A DNA stretch of 64,000 nt from Thaumasiovibrio sp043421945. Lineage in GTDB: Bacteria > Pseudomonadota > Gammaproteobacteria > Enterobacterales > Vibrionaceae. The stretch spans positions 1-64,000 of the forward strand of contig JBHOGO010000005.1 of assembly GCA_043421945.1 (NCBI GenBank), given 5' to 3'. This document shows positions 53,044-63,093 of the stretch, in pieces (position 1 is the first letter of the stretch; each line of letters starts with the position of its first letter). The position numbers were made by a program, and so were the translations under genes. Under the pieces are notes generated by a model. It searched no databases, was not told where the DNA came from, and saw only the letters and a program-made list of their open reading frames with translations.

Positions 53044-53067
53044 TTGCAACTTGCCGATGTTCGCAGG

Positions 53068-55473
53068 CTAAAGGAGTGCCGCCAAGCGATTCAAATCAGA
53101 CTGAAGCGCCCCTGCGGTTACATCACGCCCTGCCCCAGGACCACGAATCACCAACGGATTATCTTTATACCAATCACTCTCAATAGCAAAGATGTTATCG
53201 CACGGTAATAAGTTAGCCAATGCATCATGCTCACTCAGGGCTTCGACGCCAACACGCGCTTTACCGTCTTTACTTAGGCGTGCGACATAACGCAATACAT
53301 TACCATCGCGCTTAGCACGCTCTAAACGTTCAGCGAGCTCGCAGTTCAACGCCTCACCAGACTCAAAGAAGTTATCAATGTGTACGTCTTGTAGTGCTTG
53401 GGGTACCAAGGACTCAACTTTGACATGCTCTGGCTCAAGATCCAAACCAGCTTCTCGCGCCAAAATGACCAATTTTCGCATCACATCACTGCCATCTAAA
53501 TCCGCACGAGGATCGGGCTCCGTAAGACCTTGTTGCCATGCTAACTCCACCAGCTCAGTGAAGGGCACGCTACCATCAAACTGTTCAAACAACCAAGACA
53601 GCGTCCCAGAGAAGATACCTGACAAGGTAATGATACGGTCACCACTATCAATCAGATCTCGTACGGTATGGTTGATGGGTAGCCCTGCGCCTACCGTGGC
53701 ATTGTATAGCCAGTGGCGCCCTGTTTTCGTAAAGGCATCTTGCACAGCGTGATAGGTTGCTTGTGGTGCTGAACCTGCCACTTTATTGGCCGAAATCAAA
53801 TGCATTCCCTGCTCAGCGATCTCTGTATAACGACTCGCTAGCACACTACTTGCTGTTACATCGAGGACGATGATTTCGTCATAATTCAATTCTGATAGGT
53901 CAGTAAACAGTGTTCGTGGTTGATAGTGCTGTGCTTCTTCACCAAATCGTGTCGTTGCTTCTGCAGGATTGATCCCCTCGCCATCAATCCATGCCAACTT
54001 GCTATCGATAACAGCAACAAGAGTGAAGCGCTTTCCATGTCGACGTGACAAAATATCTTGCTGGCGGCTAAATAGCTCCAGCCAACGAGAGCCGATATTA
54101 CCGTTACCACATAAAACCACGCCTACTCGTTTCTGTGCTTGGAACAGGGTTGCATGCAGATCACTCAACAATTCATCTGGCAACTCCCCGCGTACCACCG
54201 CAGACAGGCTCAGTGCCAGATCAGACTCAGTAATAAACTCAACAGGTAACGATTTAAGCTGCTGCATAAATCCATGGCAATGTACTGGGTTGTTAATCAC
54301 CCCTGCACCGACTGCTGCCACCAAGCTAAAGCCCTCACGCAAACGTATCTCTGCGCTGAGTGAAGCCTGCCCTAGTGCCGTCATCACACTACTAACAACC
54401 TCATCAGTGTAAGCAAGTTGAATGAGGTATTTATCTTCACTCGCGAAACTTGCTAAAGGTTGAAGCTGATGACGCTGAAGGTAACTTTCGACTTCATGCC
54501 AAGCCAATGCAAAGTCGTGAGAGCGACCAATCGTTAGCTCAAGAAGAGAGACATCGGGCAGTGATGTAACAATCTTAGCGCCTCGCCCTGATGCCAGTAC
54601 ACGCTCTACACGTGTAGAGCCAGACTCAGGTTGGAGACTACAGCGTAGATTCAAATCAAGTGCGCTTTGTGACACGGGCTGCAAGGTACGGGTGTGCAAG
54701 ACGGGAGCGGCGAGGCGAGCAAGCTCACTCGCTTCATCAAGACGCAATAGAGGCAGTAAGCACGCATCGCTGACCTTACGCGGGTCAGCGCTGTAAACAC
54801 CTGCCACATCACTCCAAATAGTCACTCGATCAACTTCTGCTAGCGCCCCAAGCATTGTCGCTGAGTAGTCAGAGCCATTTCGACCTAATAGCACCGTCTC
54901 TCCGGCCTCATTTTGGGCCATAAAGCCGGTGATGACCACCCGATGATGGGCATGTTGTACCAATTCTTGCTGCACCAGTGGCCATGATTTACCGCTATCA
55001 ACCTCTGGTTGCGCCGCTCGCTCTGCACGTAGTAAACGTCGAGAATCAATCGCTACCGCCGGTAACGATTGTTGATTTAGCAGTGCGGCAAGCAGTCGTG
55101 CTGACCACACTTCACCAAATCCTTGAATTTGTCCACGGCGAGCATCATCAAGCTCTGCTTCTTCACCCCACTTCGCAATAGTGCGGCAGTCATTATGCAG
55201 TGCCGTCACCAAATCATCAGGTTCTGAAATCAGCCCCTCAATAAGCCCTTGTTGAAACTGACGCAGTTCCATCAAGGTTTCATGAGTCAATCTGCCATCT
55301 TTCCCGCAATGACTAACAAACTCTATGAGCTGGTTAGTTGTTGAACCCGCTGCAGACACAACGACTAAGTCATCTTCTTGAGAGTACTTACCCAAAATAT
55401 CAACGACGCGTTTAAAACATGAGATATCAGCAAGGCTACTACCCCCAAATTTATGCAGTTGACGATGACTCAT
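53068..55473 (-). CDS. metL: Bifunctional aspartokinase/homoserine dehydrogenase II
   Basis: MetL catalyses the first and third steps from aspartate to homoserine. It has 801 residues (E. coli 810). The aspartokinase domain (about 1-295) begins HKFGGSSLAD and contains GRNGSDYSATMLGAL. An ACT-like linker follows, and the homoserine dehydrogenase domain (about 455-800) has GNGNIGSRWLELF, NKVAGS and NATVGAGLPI. The ATG overlaps the metB stop (ATGA), so the two are coupled. It is expected to be MetJ-repressed through the metB promoter. Confidence 0.97.
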   Translation of the reverse strand: MSHRQLHKFGGSSLADISCFKRVVDILGKYSQEDDLVVVSAAGSTTNQLIEFVSHCGKDGRLTHETLMELRQFQQGLIEGLISEPDDLVTALHNDCRTIAKWGEEAELDDARRGQIQGFGEVWSARLLAALLNQQSLPAVAIDSRRLLRAERAAQPEVDSGKSWPLVQQELVQHAHHRVVITGFMAQNEAGETVLLGRNGSDYSATMLGALAEVDRVTIWSDVAGVYSADPRKVSDACLLPLLRLDEASELARLAAPVLHTRTLQPVSQSALDLNLRCSLQPESGSTRVERVLASGRGAKIVTSLPDVSLLELTIGRSHDFALAWHEVESYLQRHQLQPLASFASEDKYLIQLAYTDEVVSSVMTALGQASLSAEIRLREGFSLVAAVGAGVINNPVHCHGFMQQLKSLPVEFITESDLALSLSAVVRGELPDELLSDLHATLFQAQKRVGVVLCGNGNIGSRWLELFSRQQDILSRRHGKRFTLVAVIDSKLAWIDGEGINPAEATTRFGEEAQHYQPRTLFTDLSELNYDEIIVLDVTASSVLASRYTEIAEQGMHLISANKVAGSAPQATYHAVQDAFTKTGRHWLYNATVGAGLPINHTVRDLIDSGDRIITLSGIFSGTLSWLFEQFDGSVPFTELVELAWQQGLTEPDPRADLDGSDVMRKLVILAREAGLDLEPEHVKVESLVPQALQDVHIDNFFESGEALNCELAERLERAKRDGNVLRYVARLSKDGKARVGVEALSEHDALANLLPCDNIFAIESDWYKDNPLVIRGPGAGRDVTAGALQSDLNRLAALL

Positions 55474-56639
55474 GATGCTTTCTCCCCAACCGCCGCAAAC
55501 GCATTCAGTAGATCAGCAACAAGGTCGCGGCTATCTTCCAAGCCAACAGAAAGGCGAAGTAAACCAGGAGCAATACCTGCAGCTAGCTGGGCTTCATCGG
55601 ACATCGCACGGTGCGTCATACTGCCTGGGTGACAAATCAGTGACTCAACCCCTCCTAACGACTCCGCCAGAGAGAAATGCTTCAACGCTTTAAGGAACAC
55701 TTTGAGCTCATCGATACTGCCGTCGAATTCGAAACTAATCATCGCACCAAAGCCAGATTGCTGCTTTTTCGCAATCTCATGACCTGGGTGATCCACAAGG
55801 CTTGGGTGATAAAGCGCTTTAATTCTTGGCTGACCTTGCAATGCTTCTAGCACAGCAGCGCTATTTTCTTCATGCATGCGCATGCGAGGGACTAAAGTTC
55901 GCAGTCCACGAAGCGTCAAATATGCATCAAACGCCGACCCCGTCGCACCAATACAGTTTCCCCACCACAACAACTCCTCGGTGTGCGCTTGAGTCTTCGC
56001 CACCAACACACCGGCAATCACATCTGAGTGGCCATTAAGATATTTAGTCGTCGAGTGCACAACAAAGTCAGCGCCAAGAGCCAAAGGCAGCTGCCATACA
56101 GGACTTAAGAAGGTATTATCAACCGCAACCAATGCACCGATTTTTGCTGCTTTCTCGCAGACTTCCGCAATGTCCAAGACACGTAACAATGGATTAGAAG
56201 GGGTTTCAATCCAAATGAGTTTCGGCTTATTGGCTAGCGCCGCATCAAGAGCATCACTGCCATATTGATCAACAAAATCAACGTTAAAATCACCTTTGTT
56301 AGCGCGTGTATTAAACAAGCGATAAGTGCCGCCGTAGCAATCATGCGGTGCAACAATAAGATCGTCTGGACCCAGCAAAGCACTAATGAGGAGATTAATA
56401 GCAGACGTACCGCAGCTGGTTACGACGGCGCCGTGTCCACCTTCGAGCTCGGCAATGGCCTCAGCAACAAGTGAGCGAGTTGGGTTTCCACCACGCGAGT
56501 AGTCATACTCTGGTACATCCCCAAAATTGGGAAAACTATAATTGGTGGTAAGATAAATAGGAGGAACAACCGCATGATGCTGGGAGTCCGTTTCAATACC
56601 AGTACGTACTGCAATAGTGGCAAGTTGTTTGTCGCTCAT
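55470..56639 (-). CDS. metB: Cystathionine gamma-synthase
   Basis: MetB joins O-succinylhomoserine and cysteine to cystathionine using PLP. It has 389 residues from the ATG at 56639 (MSDKQLATIAVRTGIETDSQ), with AAGGA upstream. The PLP Lys is in HSTTKYLNGHSDVIAG; PPIYLTTNYSFPNF, EYDYSRGGNPTR and SLGGVESLICHP are family marks. It heads metBL and is divergent from metJ, with a four-box MetJ operator in the shared 316-nt region. Confidence 0.97.
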   Translation of the reverse strand: MSDKQLATIAVRTGIETDSQHHAVVPPIYLTTNYSFPNFGDVPEYDYSRGGNPTRSLVAEAIAELEGGHGAVVTSCGTSAINLLISALLGPDDLIVAPHDCYGGTYRLFNTRANKGDFNVDFVDQYGSDALDAALANKPKLIWIETPSNPLLRVLDIAEVCEKAAKIGALVAVDNTFLSPVWQLPLALGADFVVHSTTKYLNGHSDVIAGVLVAKTQAHTEELLWWGNCIGATGSAFDAYLTLRGLRTLVPRMRMHEENSAAVLEALQGQPRIKALYHPSLVDHPGHEIAKKQQSGFGAMISFEFDGSIDELKVFLKALKHFSLAESLGGVESLICHPGSMTHRAMSDEAQLAAGIAPGLLRLSVGLEDSRDLVADLLNAFAAVGEKAS

Positions 56640-56841
56640 AACCCATTCCTTGTTTTGGAGCATCGCCCCGTCCTCTTTTTCGCACGCGTAAGCACGCGCG
56701 TAGAGTAGATTGAAGTCTGGCTGGCGAAAAGGCTTTCCGTCGTCAGTGCATCTTCATTGACGGTGATGATAAGAATGCCAATCCGCTGGCTATAGCCGTG
56801 TTTGGCCATGTCATAACTTATACCTTACCGCCTCAAAAATA

Positions 56842-56873
56842 GGACGTCAACACTTCTAGACGTCTATATGTCT
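56842..56873. promoter_or_regulatory. MetJ operator between metB and metJ
   Basis: Four consecutive 8-bp met boxes are GGACGTCA (6/8), ACACTTCT (6/8), AGACGTCT (8/8) and ATATGTCT (6/8). They lie about 200 nt before metB and 83 nt before metJ, so MetJ can repress metBL and itself. The rest of the gap (56640-56841) shows no gene. Confidence 0.88.
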
Positions 56874-56955
56874 TTGCTTATGGCAGTAAAAGCCGCTAAA
56901 ATTCGCTATAAGAATCACTCAACAATTTTAATATGACTGGCAAAGTAGGTGCACA

Positions 56956-57273
56956 ATGACAAAGTGGAATGGTGAATACATCAGCCCATATGCGGAGCAT
57001 GGTAAGAAAAATGAGCAAGTTAAAAAGATTACCGTTTCTATTCCATTAAAAGTACTAAAGATTCTGACTGATGAGCGTACACGCCGTCAGGTGAATAACT
57101 TGCGTCATGCAACAAATAGTGAGCTACTGTGTGAGGCTTTTCTACACGCTTATACAGGTCAGCCCTTACCTACTGATGAAGATATTCGAAAAGACCGTCC
57201 AGACGAGATCCCAGCTGAAGCAAAAAAGCTAATGGAAGCACTTGGTATTGAAATTGAAGATTTCGCAGAGTAA
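56956..57273 (+). CDS. metJ: Methionine repressor MetJ
   Basis: MetJ is a ribbon-helix-helix repressor of methionine genes with S-adenosylmethionine as corepressor. It has 105 residues, the standard length. The DNA-contacting beta strand is in VKKITVSIPLKVLKIL (about 22-37) and ERTRRQVNNLRHATNSELLC is highly conserved. It is divergent from metB with the operator between them. Confidence 0.99.
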   Translation: MTKWNGEYISPYAEHGKKNEQVKKITVSIPLKVLKILTDERTRRQVNNLRHATNSELLCEAFLHAYTGQPLPTDEDIRKDRPDEIPAEAKKLMEALGIEIEDFAE

Positions 57274-57491
57274 CAGCTCTATATTTTCAATTTAAATGCT
57301 TAAAGCCCTCCCAAACGAAAGTGCGCTTATCACACGACCAAGAGTGCCAGCGATAACCTGCTGGCATCGTTATCTCACCGATATATCTCAACCGATACCT
57401 CAGCGATGATAACTCGCGATCCATTGACGAATGAGCACTTTCCCCTCGCTGCAATAACTAACACTCCTCGAATTATCCAATCACCAAGCCT
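57274..57491. other. Gap after metJ with a hairpin
   Basis: No gene is visible. GCCAGC (57346-57351) and GCTGGC (57360-57365) form a hairpin with an 8-nt loop but no T run, a possible end of the metJ transcript. Downstream, short CGAT-containing phrases recur between 57366 and 57425 without an exact period. Confidence 0.5.
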
Positions 57492-57523
57492 AAAAAAAGC
57501 CTAACCACATCATGGCTAGGCTT
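57492..57523 (-). terminator. Terminator after the malic enzyme gene
   Basis: Reading leftward, AAGCCTA and CCA pair with TGG and TAGGCTT (one A/C mismatch), followed by TTTTT. It lies 52 nt after the gene. Confidence 0.85.
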
Positions 57524-57575
57524 CATAACAAGCGGTTAATTCATACCACAGTGCTTAGTCGCACTCATCTTGTCG

Positions 57576-58823
57576 TTAGCTTTCCATGTAACCGATTGGC
57601 AGCTCAATACGAGCGACACCAGACTCAACAGCAGCAACAGCAACGGCACGAGCAACACGTGGTAATAAACGTGAATCCATTGGTTTTGGAAGAATGTAGT
57701 CTGTACCAAACGTCAATTGATCAACACCTGCAGCAGACAGAACTTCAGCAGGAACAGGCTCTTTCGCCAGCTCACGAATCGCGTCGACCGCTGCCAACTT
57801 CATGTCGTCATTAATGACGCTTGCACGTACATCAAGTGCACCACGGAAAATGAACGGGAAACAAAGCACATTGTTTACCTGATTCGGGTAGTCAGAACGT
57901 CCTGTTCCCATGATGAGGTCATCACGAACTTGATGTGCAAGCTCAGGTTTGATCTCAGGATCTGGGTTTGAACAAGCAAAGACAACTGGCTTATCAGCCA
58001 TTAGCTTAAGCGCTTCAGGTGGCAGAAGATCTGGACCAGAAACACCCACAAAGATATCCGCGCCTTCGATCACATCTTCTAATGTGCGTTTATCGGTATT
58101 GTTCGCGAATAACTGCTTATATTCATTCAAATCGTCACGACGAGTATGAATCACACCTTTACGATCCAGCATATAAATACGCTCACGTTGTGCGCCACAC
58201 TTAATCAACAGCTCCATACATGCAACGGCTGCAGCACCTGCGCCTAGGCAGACAATACGTGCTTCTTTGATGTTTTTACCTTGAAGCTCTAACGCGTTAA
58301 GCATACCCGCTGCAGTGACGATAGCGGTACCATGCTGATCATCATGGAACACTGGCACTTGGCAGCGCTCAATCAAGCGACGCTCAATCTCAAAGCAATC
58401 TGGTGCTTTAATATCTTCCAAGTTAATACCGCCAAAGGTGTCAGCAATGTTGGCAACAGTATCGACAAACTCATCAATCGTACGGTGCTTCACTTCGATA
58501 TCGATAGAATCCAGTCCAGCAAAACGTTTAAACAGTAGTGCTTTACCTTCCATTACCGGCTTAGAAGCAAGCGGGCCAAGGTTACCAAGACCCAAAATAG
58601 CAGTGCCATTTGAGATAACTGCGACCATATTTCCCTTGGCCGTATATTTATAAACATTGTCGCTATCCTGCGCAATTTCACGTACAGGCTCTGCGACACC
58701 AGGGCTATACGCCAACGCGAGATCTTTAGCGCTATCAGCTGGCTTTGTCAGCTCAACAGCAATTTTTCCTGGAGTCGGGTATGCGTGGTAATGCAGCGCC
58801 TGTTGGCGGAAATCTTCAGACAT
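57576..58823 (-). CDS. Malate dehydrogenase (oxaloacetate-decarboxylating), short MaeB type
   Basis: This malic enzyme converts malate to pyruvate and CO2, probably with NADP. It has 415 residues and lacks the C-terminal phosphotransacetylase-like domain of E. coli MaeB (759). Family regions are YHAYPTPGKIAVE, AYSPGVAEPV, GLGNLGPLASKPV, KAPDCFEIE, VFHDDQHGTAI and the Rossmann loop GAGAAAVAC. It stands between metJ and rpmE and has no E. coli counterpart at this place. Short forms are common in Vibrio. Confidence 0.93.
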   Translation of the reverse strand: MSEDFRQQALHYHAYPTPGKIAVELTKPADSAKDLALAYSPGVAEPVREIAQDSDNVYKYTAKGNMVAVISNGTAILGLGNLGPLASKPVMEGKALLFKRFAGLDSIDIEVKHRTIDEFVDTVANIADTFGGINLEDIKAPDCFEIERRLIERCQVPVFHDDQHGTAIVTAAGMLNALELQGKNIKEARIVCLGAGAAAVACMELLIKCGAQRERIYMLDRKGVIHTRRDDLNEYKQLFANNTDKRTLEDVIEGADIFVGVSGPDLLPPEALKLMADKPVVFACSNPDPEIKPELAHQVRDDLIMGTGRSDYPNQVNNVLCFPFIFRGALDVRASVINDDMKLAAVDAIRELAKEPVPAEVLSAAGVDQLTFGTDYILPKPMDSRLLPRVARAVAVAAVESGVARIELPIGYMES

Positions 58824-58975
58824 GATTGTTATTTTCCTGAATGTGGTTCGGGGGGTCAGAACAGACTGAAATCATAAGTCATCACAGCAGAAAAACCTAG
58901 AACTCGTGCTACAGGCACGACCTCTTCGTCACTTTTTACATGTTTCAATCTGCGATGTATGTATCTGGCGGGTAT

Positions 58976-59000
58976 AAAAAAAGGCTGCCGAGGCAACCTT
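58976..59000 (-). terminator. Terminator of rpmE
   Basis: Reading leftward, GGTTGCC pairs with GGCAGCC (one G-T pair, 2-nt loop), followed by seven T residues. It lies 22 nt after the rpmE stop. Confidence 0.9.
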
Positions 59001-59021
59001 TTCTTCGAATCTGTGCAGCAA

Positions 59022-59237
59022 TTACTTGCTTGAAAGTGCACCGAAACGCTTCTTGAACTTGTCAACACGACCGCCAGTATCAACAACACGTTGCTTACCA
59101 GTGTAGAATGGGTGACATTTGTCACACACGTCTAGGTTGATATCGCCTTTACCCAAAGTAGAGTTAAAAACGAAAGTGTTGCCGCAAGAACATTTTGCAT
59201 TTACGGCTTTGTATTCTGGGTGAATACCTTGTTTCAT
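59022..59237 (-). CDS. rpmE: 50S ribosomal protein L31 (zinc form)
   Basis: L31 bridges the ribosomal subunits at the central protuberance. It has 71 residues from the ATG at 59237 (MKQGIHPEYKAVNAKCSCGN), with GAGGTT upstream. The zinc ligands Cys16, Cys18, Cys37 and Cys40 (KCSCGN and VCDKCHPF) are all present, so this is the C+ type replaced by a C- paralogue under zinc limitation. It is divergent from priA as in E. coli. Confidence 0.97.
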   Translation of the reverse strand: MKQGIHPEYKAVNAKCSCGNTFVFNSTLGKGDINLDVCDKCHPFYTGKQRVVDTGGRVDKFKKRFGALSSK

Positions 59238-59463
59238 GGGGATAACCTCAAATTGAAGTCCGCGTCGCTCTCCCGATCCAAAGCCGGGCACCACACGTCG
59301 TTAATAAATGCTCACCAAAAGCTGCAATAGCGATCAATGAATTCAGGCGGCGTATAGTAATCAATCGTCTCCAATAGGTCAACTGGCGTGTTGATTTTTC
59401 ACTCACTTTGCGCTGACCTTTCGCTACCAGTAAACTAGGGCGGTTGATTTACGGAGCCCAACT

Positions 59464-61662
59464 ATGATCCCTCCTCGCATTGCGCGTGTTGCCTTACCTG
59501 TACCCTTAGACCGCTCATTTGATTATCAGTTACTCGATGATCAACATCCAATGGTGGGCGCTCGCGTCATCGTCCCTTTTCAACGCCGTGAACTTGTTGG
59601 CATTGTGATGGAAATTAGCGATCACTCTGAGTTTAAAAAACTCAAAGCAGTGAAGGCCGTGCTCGATAGCGAGCCAGTATTACCTCCCACGCTATTCTCA
59701 TTAATTCGCTGGGCGAGCCAGTACTATCAATACCCATTAGGCGATACTCTCAGCATCGCACTGCCCGGCTTGCTACGCAAAGGCGAACCAGCGACCCATA
59801 AGCCAATCAAGCGCTGGATACTCACTGAGAAAGGGCAAGAGCAGAATCCAACATTAGTGGCCAAGCGAGCACCAAAGCAAGCACAAGTACTGGCGCAGCT
59901 CATCCCTGGTAGCCGCTCTCATAGCGAGTTACTTGCAGAAGATATTAGCGGTGCAACACTCAAAGCGCTGCAAGAAAAAGCGTGGATAGAAAGTAAAGAG
60001 CAACTACCGCAAACCACCACCTGGCTAACCGAAACGACGGAAGAAAAGCCAAGCCTCAATATGGAGCAGTCACTGGCCGTCGCGACGATCAATGCAGGTA
60101 TCGATTACGGCTGCTACCTTCTAGATGGCGTAACAGGCTCAGGAAAGACAGAGGTTTACCTCAATATCATTGAGCCTGTGCTGGCTCAGGGGAAACAGGT
60201 ACTTATTCTTGTGCCAGAGATTGGCTTAACCCCTCAAACTATTGGCCGTTTCCAGCGTCGCTTTAAAGGCGTACCGCTCTCTGTTGTGCATTCAGGGCTG
60301 AATGATACCGAGCGCCTAGCAGCTTGGTTAGCAGGGCGCGATAACCAAGCAGGCATCATTATTGGTACCCGCTCTGCGCTTTTTACCCCGTTTCAATCAC
60401 TTGGAATGATCATCATCGATGAAGAGCACGATGGCAGCTATAAACAACACGATACCCTGCGTTACCACGCTCGGGATCTTGCCGTCATGCGTGCCGCAAA
60501 AGAGAGTATTCCGATCGTTTTAGGGTCTGCAACTCCCTCTCTAGAGTCTCTCTATAACGCTAAGCAAGGGAAATACCACCACCTAACCTTATCAAAAAGG
60601 GCTGGAAGTGCTGTTGCAGCGCGACATGGTATTCTCGATATTAAGGGGCAGTATTTAGAAGGAGGGCTCTCAGCTCAACTCATTGCTGAAATGCGAAAAC
60701 ATATCAATGCAGGCAATCAAGTTTTACTCTTTTTGAATCGACGTGGCTTTGCTCCTGTTCTGATGTGTCACGAATGTGGTTGGATTGCCGATTGTCCACG
60801 CTGTGACGTCCACTATACGTACCATGCTCATAGCAACGAGCTCCGCTGCCACCATTGCGCCACACAACGTCCACTGCCTCATCAGTGCCAATCATGTGGG
60901 TCAACCCAGCTGATCACTGCCGGTGTCGGAACAGAACAGCTTGAACAACAACTCGAGACACTCTTTCCTGAGCAAAAGACTATCCGTATCGACCGCGACA
61001 GTACGCGACGCAAAGGTAGCCTTGAGCAGTACCTTGAAGAGATTCAAGCAGGTGAGTATCAAATATTGATCGGCACACAGATGCTAGCAAAAGGGCATCA
61101 CTTTCCAAATGTCACCTTAGTTGCACTCCTTGATATCGATAGTGCGCTCTTTAGTAGTGATTTTCGTGCACCTGAGCGCCTTGCTCAGCTGCTGATTCAA
61201 GTTGCTGGACGAGCAGGACGAGCCAGTAAACCAGGGGAAGTGTTACTCCAAACTCATCACCCTGAGCATCCGTTACTGCGCTCACTATTGCATGATGGAT
61301 ATAGTCAGTTTTCACAAACGGCCCTTGAAGAGCGTCGCCAAACAGCGCTGCCTCCGTATCGCTTCCTTGCCATGATCCGAGCTGAGGGTAACAACGCTGA
61401 AACCACGGCGAGTTTTTTACACCAAGTTCGCCAAACCTTACAGGCAAGCCCTGTGTTTTCTCCGGACGTTGAAATACTGGGCCCCAACCCTGCCCCTCTC
61501 GCTAAACGAGCTGGGCGATTCCGCTGGCAACTCCTTGTTCAAACGACCCAGCGTCGTACATTGCAACAGTTGCTCACCATTGCACGTCCTGCTATCGGTC
61601 TATTGCCTGATGCCAAACGCGTAAGATGGACGCTTGATGTCGAGCCACAAGAGCTTGCTTAA
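59464..61662 (+). CDS. priA: Primosomal helicase PriA
   Basis: PriA is a 3'-5' superfamily 2 helicase that restarts stalled replication forks. It has 732 residues, equal to E. coli. The N-terminal DNA-binding domain is about 1-105, Walker A is GVTGSGKTE near 226, and the DEEH box is IIDEEHDGSYKQ. Eight zinc-binding cysteines occur in CHECGWIADCPRCD, then CHHC and CQSCGS. A perfect 11-bp hairpin lies 66 nt after the stop. Confidence 0.98.
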   Translation: MIPPRIARVALPVPLDRSFDYQLLDDQHPMVGARVIVPFQRRELVGIVMEISDHSEFKKLKAVKAVLDSEPVLPPTLFSLIRWASQYYQYPLGDTLSIALPGLLRKGEPATHKPIKRWILTEKGQEQNPTLVAKRAPKQAQVLAQLIPGSRSHSELLAEDISGATLKALQEKAWIESKEQLPQTTTWLTETTEEKPSLNMEQSLAVATINAGIDYGCYLLDGVTGSGKTEVYLNIIEPVLAQGKQVLILVPEIGLTPQTIGRFQRRFKGVPLSVVHSGLNDTERLAAWLAGRDNQAGIIIGTRSALFTPFQSLGMIIIDEEHDGSYKQHDTLRYHARDLAVMRAAKESIPIVLGSATPSLESLYNAKQGKYHHLTLSKRAGSAVAARHGILDIKGQYLEGGLSAQLIAEMRKHINAGNQVLLFLNRRGFAPVLMCHECGWIADCPRCDVHYTYHAHSNELRCHHCATQRPLPHQCQSCGSTQLITAGVGTEQLEQQLETLFPEQKTIRIDRDSTRRKGSLEQYLEEIQAGEYQILIGTQMLAKGHHFPNVTLVALLDIDSALFSSDFRAPERLAQLLIQVAGRAGRASKPGEVLLQTHHPEHPLLRSLLHDGYSQFSQTALEERRQTALPPYRFLAMIRAEGNNAETTASFLHQVRQTLQASPVFSPDVEILGPNPAPLAKRAGRFRWQLLVQTTQRRTLQQLLTIARPAIGLLPDAKRVRWTLDVEPQELA

Positions 61663-61728
61663 GCATTGACGACACTGACCAACCTTTAGTCCCCCTCCTA
61701 TTCAAGCTTAATAAGAGGGTTAAAACTG

Positions 61729-61760
61729 CATAGAGTGTGATTTAAACCGCACACTCTATG
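61729..61760 (+). terminator. 11-bp hairpin downstream of priA
   Basis: CATAGAGTGTG and CACACTCTATG are perfect inverted repeats with a 10-nt loop, followed by TTGATTTT. It probably ends the priA transcript. The arms meet as TGTGA and GCACA separated by 8 nt rather than 6, so it is not a normal CRP site. Confidence 0.65.
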
Positions 61761-61887
61761 TTGATTTTACAAACTTCCTCGCATGCAAAGTACAACAAAT
61801 TAGACACAATCATGAGACCTAAAGACCCCTTATTGATAAAAATATCGCAAAGGTAGGGGGTTAGCATCACCAAATAGTTAAAAGAAC

Positions 61888-61903
61888 TGTGAGCCATATC
61901 TCT
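61888..61903. promoter_or_regulatory. Possible CRP site before cytR
   Basis: TGTGA-N6-TCTCT matches the CRP consensus at 8 of 10 positions, about 175 nt before cytR. In E. coli cytR is CRP-activated and autorepressed. The rest of the 416-nt gap (61663-62078) is A+T-rich and shows no gene. Confidence 0.35.
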
Positions 61904-62078
61904 ATTCCAGTGAAAAAAGTAATGAATGGAGTGTGTTTAATAATCATGCAAGCGCATAGAATAGGTAAGTAGTTTTAATTATATTCAATACATACGTTTG
62001 TCAGCGTAGGCTGATCGCTTTCTTTGAGCGATCCGGCTGACACTTATTGAGAGAAGAAAATAGCGAGGTTATAACCCT

Positions 62079-63083
62079 ATGGCGACAATGAAGGATGTTG
62101 CCCAGCTTGCCGGCGTATCAACCGCAACCGTATCACGCGCGTTGATGAACCCGGAAAAAGTGTCAGCATCAACCCGAAAAAAGGTTGAACAAGCAGTCAT
62201 GGAAGCCGGGTACTCACCAAACTCATTGGCACGGAATCTGCGCCGCAATGAGTCCAAAACGATCGTAGCGATCATCCCTGATATCTGTGACCCTTATTAC
62301 ACTGAAATCATCCGTGGTATTGAAGAAGCCGCGATGGAGTATGGCTATCTCGTCTTACTTGGTGACAGTGGACAACAGCAGCAGCGTGAAAGCTCCTTTG
62401 TTAACCTCGTGTTCACGAAGCAAGCTGATGGTATGTTGCTTCTCGGAACCCAGCTACCTTTTGATGTCAGCAAACCCGAGCAGAAAAACCTACCGCCTCT
62501 AGTGATGGCCTGTGAATACGCGCCAGAGCTTGAGCTGCCAACGGTTCACATTGATAACTTGACCTCTGCATTTGAAGCGGTTAACTACCTCACACAAATG
62601 GGTCATAAGCAAGTCGCGCAAATTACTGGTCCTGACGAAGCTGCTCTCTGCGAGTTCCGCTCTCAAGGTTACCAGCAGGCTTTGCGCCGAGCAGGCGTAC
62701 CATTAAACCCAGCCTACACCGTGCAGAGTGACTTCTCTTTTGCTGCGGGTGCGCGTGCCGTCACTACTCTATTATCATTACCAGAGCCACCAACAGCCAT
62801 ATTCTGTCATACCGACGTCATTGCGATTGGTGCCATGCAGCAAGCTAAGCGTCTTGGCGTAAGAGTTCCACAGGAACTCTCTATTGTTGGTTTTGATGAC
62901 ATTCAATTTGCCGAGTACTGTGATCCACCACTCACCACGGTATCTCAGCCTCGATACGAGATTGGACGCCAAGCAATGCTGATGCTTCTGGAACTACTGA
63001 GAGGCTCAGAAGTTCAAGCAGGATCGCGACTACTGGATGCCAAGTTGGTCATCCGTGAGAGTGCCGCGCCTCCCGCTCAATAA
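62079..63083 (+). CDS. cytR: LacI-family repressor CytR
   Basis: CytR represses nucleoside uptake and catabolism genes together with CRP, and cytidine relieves it; in Vibrio it also affects competence and biofilm. It has 334 residues. The helix-turn-helix MKDVAQLAGVSTATVSRALM is at about 4-23. The ligand-binding core keeps the segment VPDICDP-like PDICDPYYTEIIRGIEE and ELELPTVHIDNLTSAF shared with E. coli CytR. The ATG at 62079 follows GAGGT at 10 nt. It lies between priA and ftsN, the conserved order. Confidence 0.95.
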   Translation: MATMKDVAQLAGVSTATVSRALMNPEKVSASTRKKVEQAVMEAGYSPNSLARNLRRNESKTIVAIIPDICDPYYTEIIRGIEEAAMEYGYLVLLGDSGQQQQRESSFVNLVFTKQADGMLLLGTQLPFDVSKPEQKNLPPLVMACEYAPELELPTVHIDNLTSAFEAVNYLTQMGHKQVAQITGPDEAALCEFRSQGYQQALRRAGVPLNPAYTVQSDFSFAAGARAVTTLLSLPEPPTAIFCHTDVIAIGAMQQAKRLGVRVPQELSIVGFDDIQFAEYCDPPLTTVSQPRYEIGRQAMLMLLELLRGSEVQAGSRLLDAKLVIRESAAPPAQ

Positions 63084-63093
63084 ATGAGACCGT

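Noticed and set aside
53969..54412. 147-codon ORF antisense to metL
   Set aside because: It is wholly inside a well-supported conserved gene and has shadow-frame composition.
61734..61755. CRP site inside the priA hairpin
   Set aside because: The half-sites TGTGA and GCACA are 8 nt apart instead of 6 and are explained by the hairpin arms.
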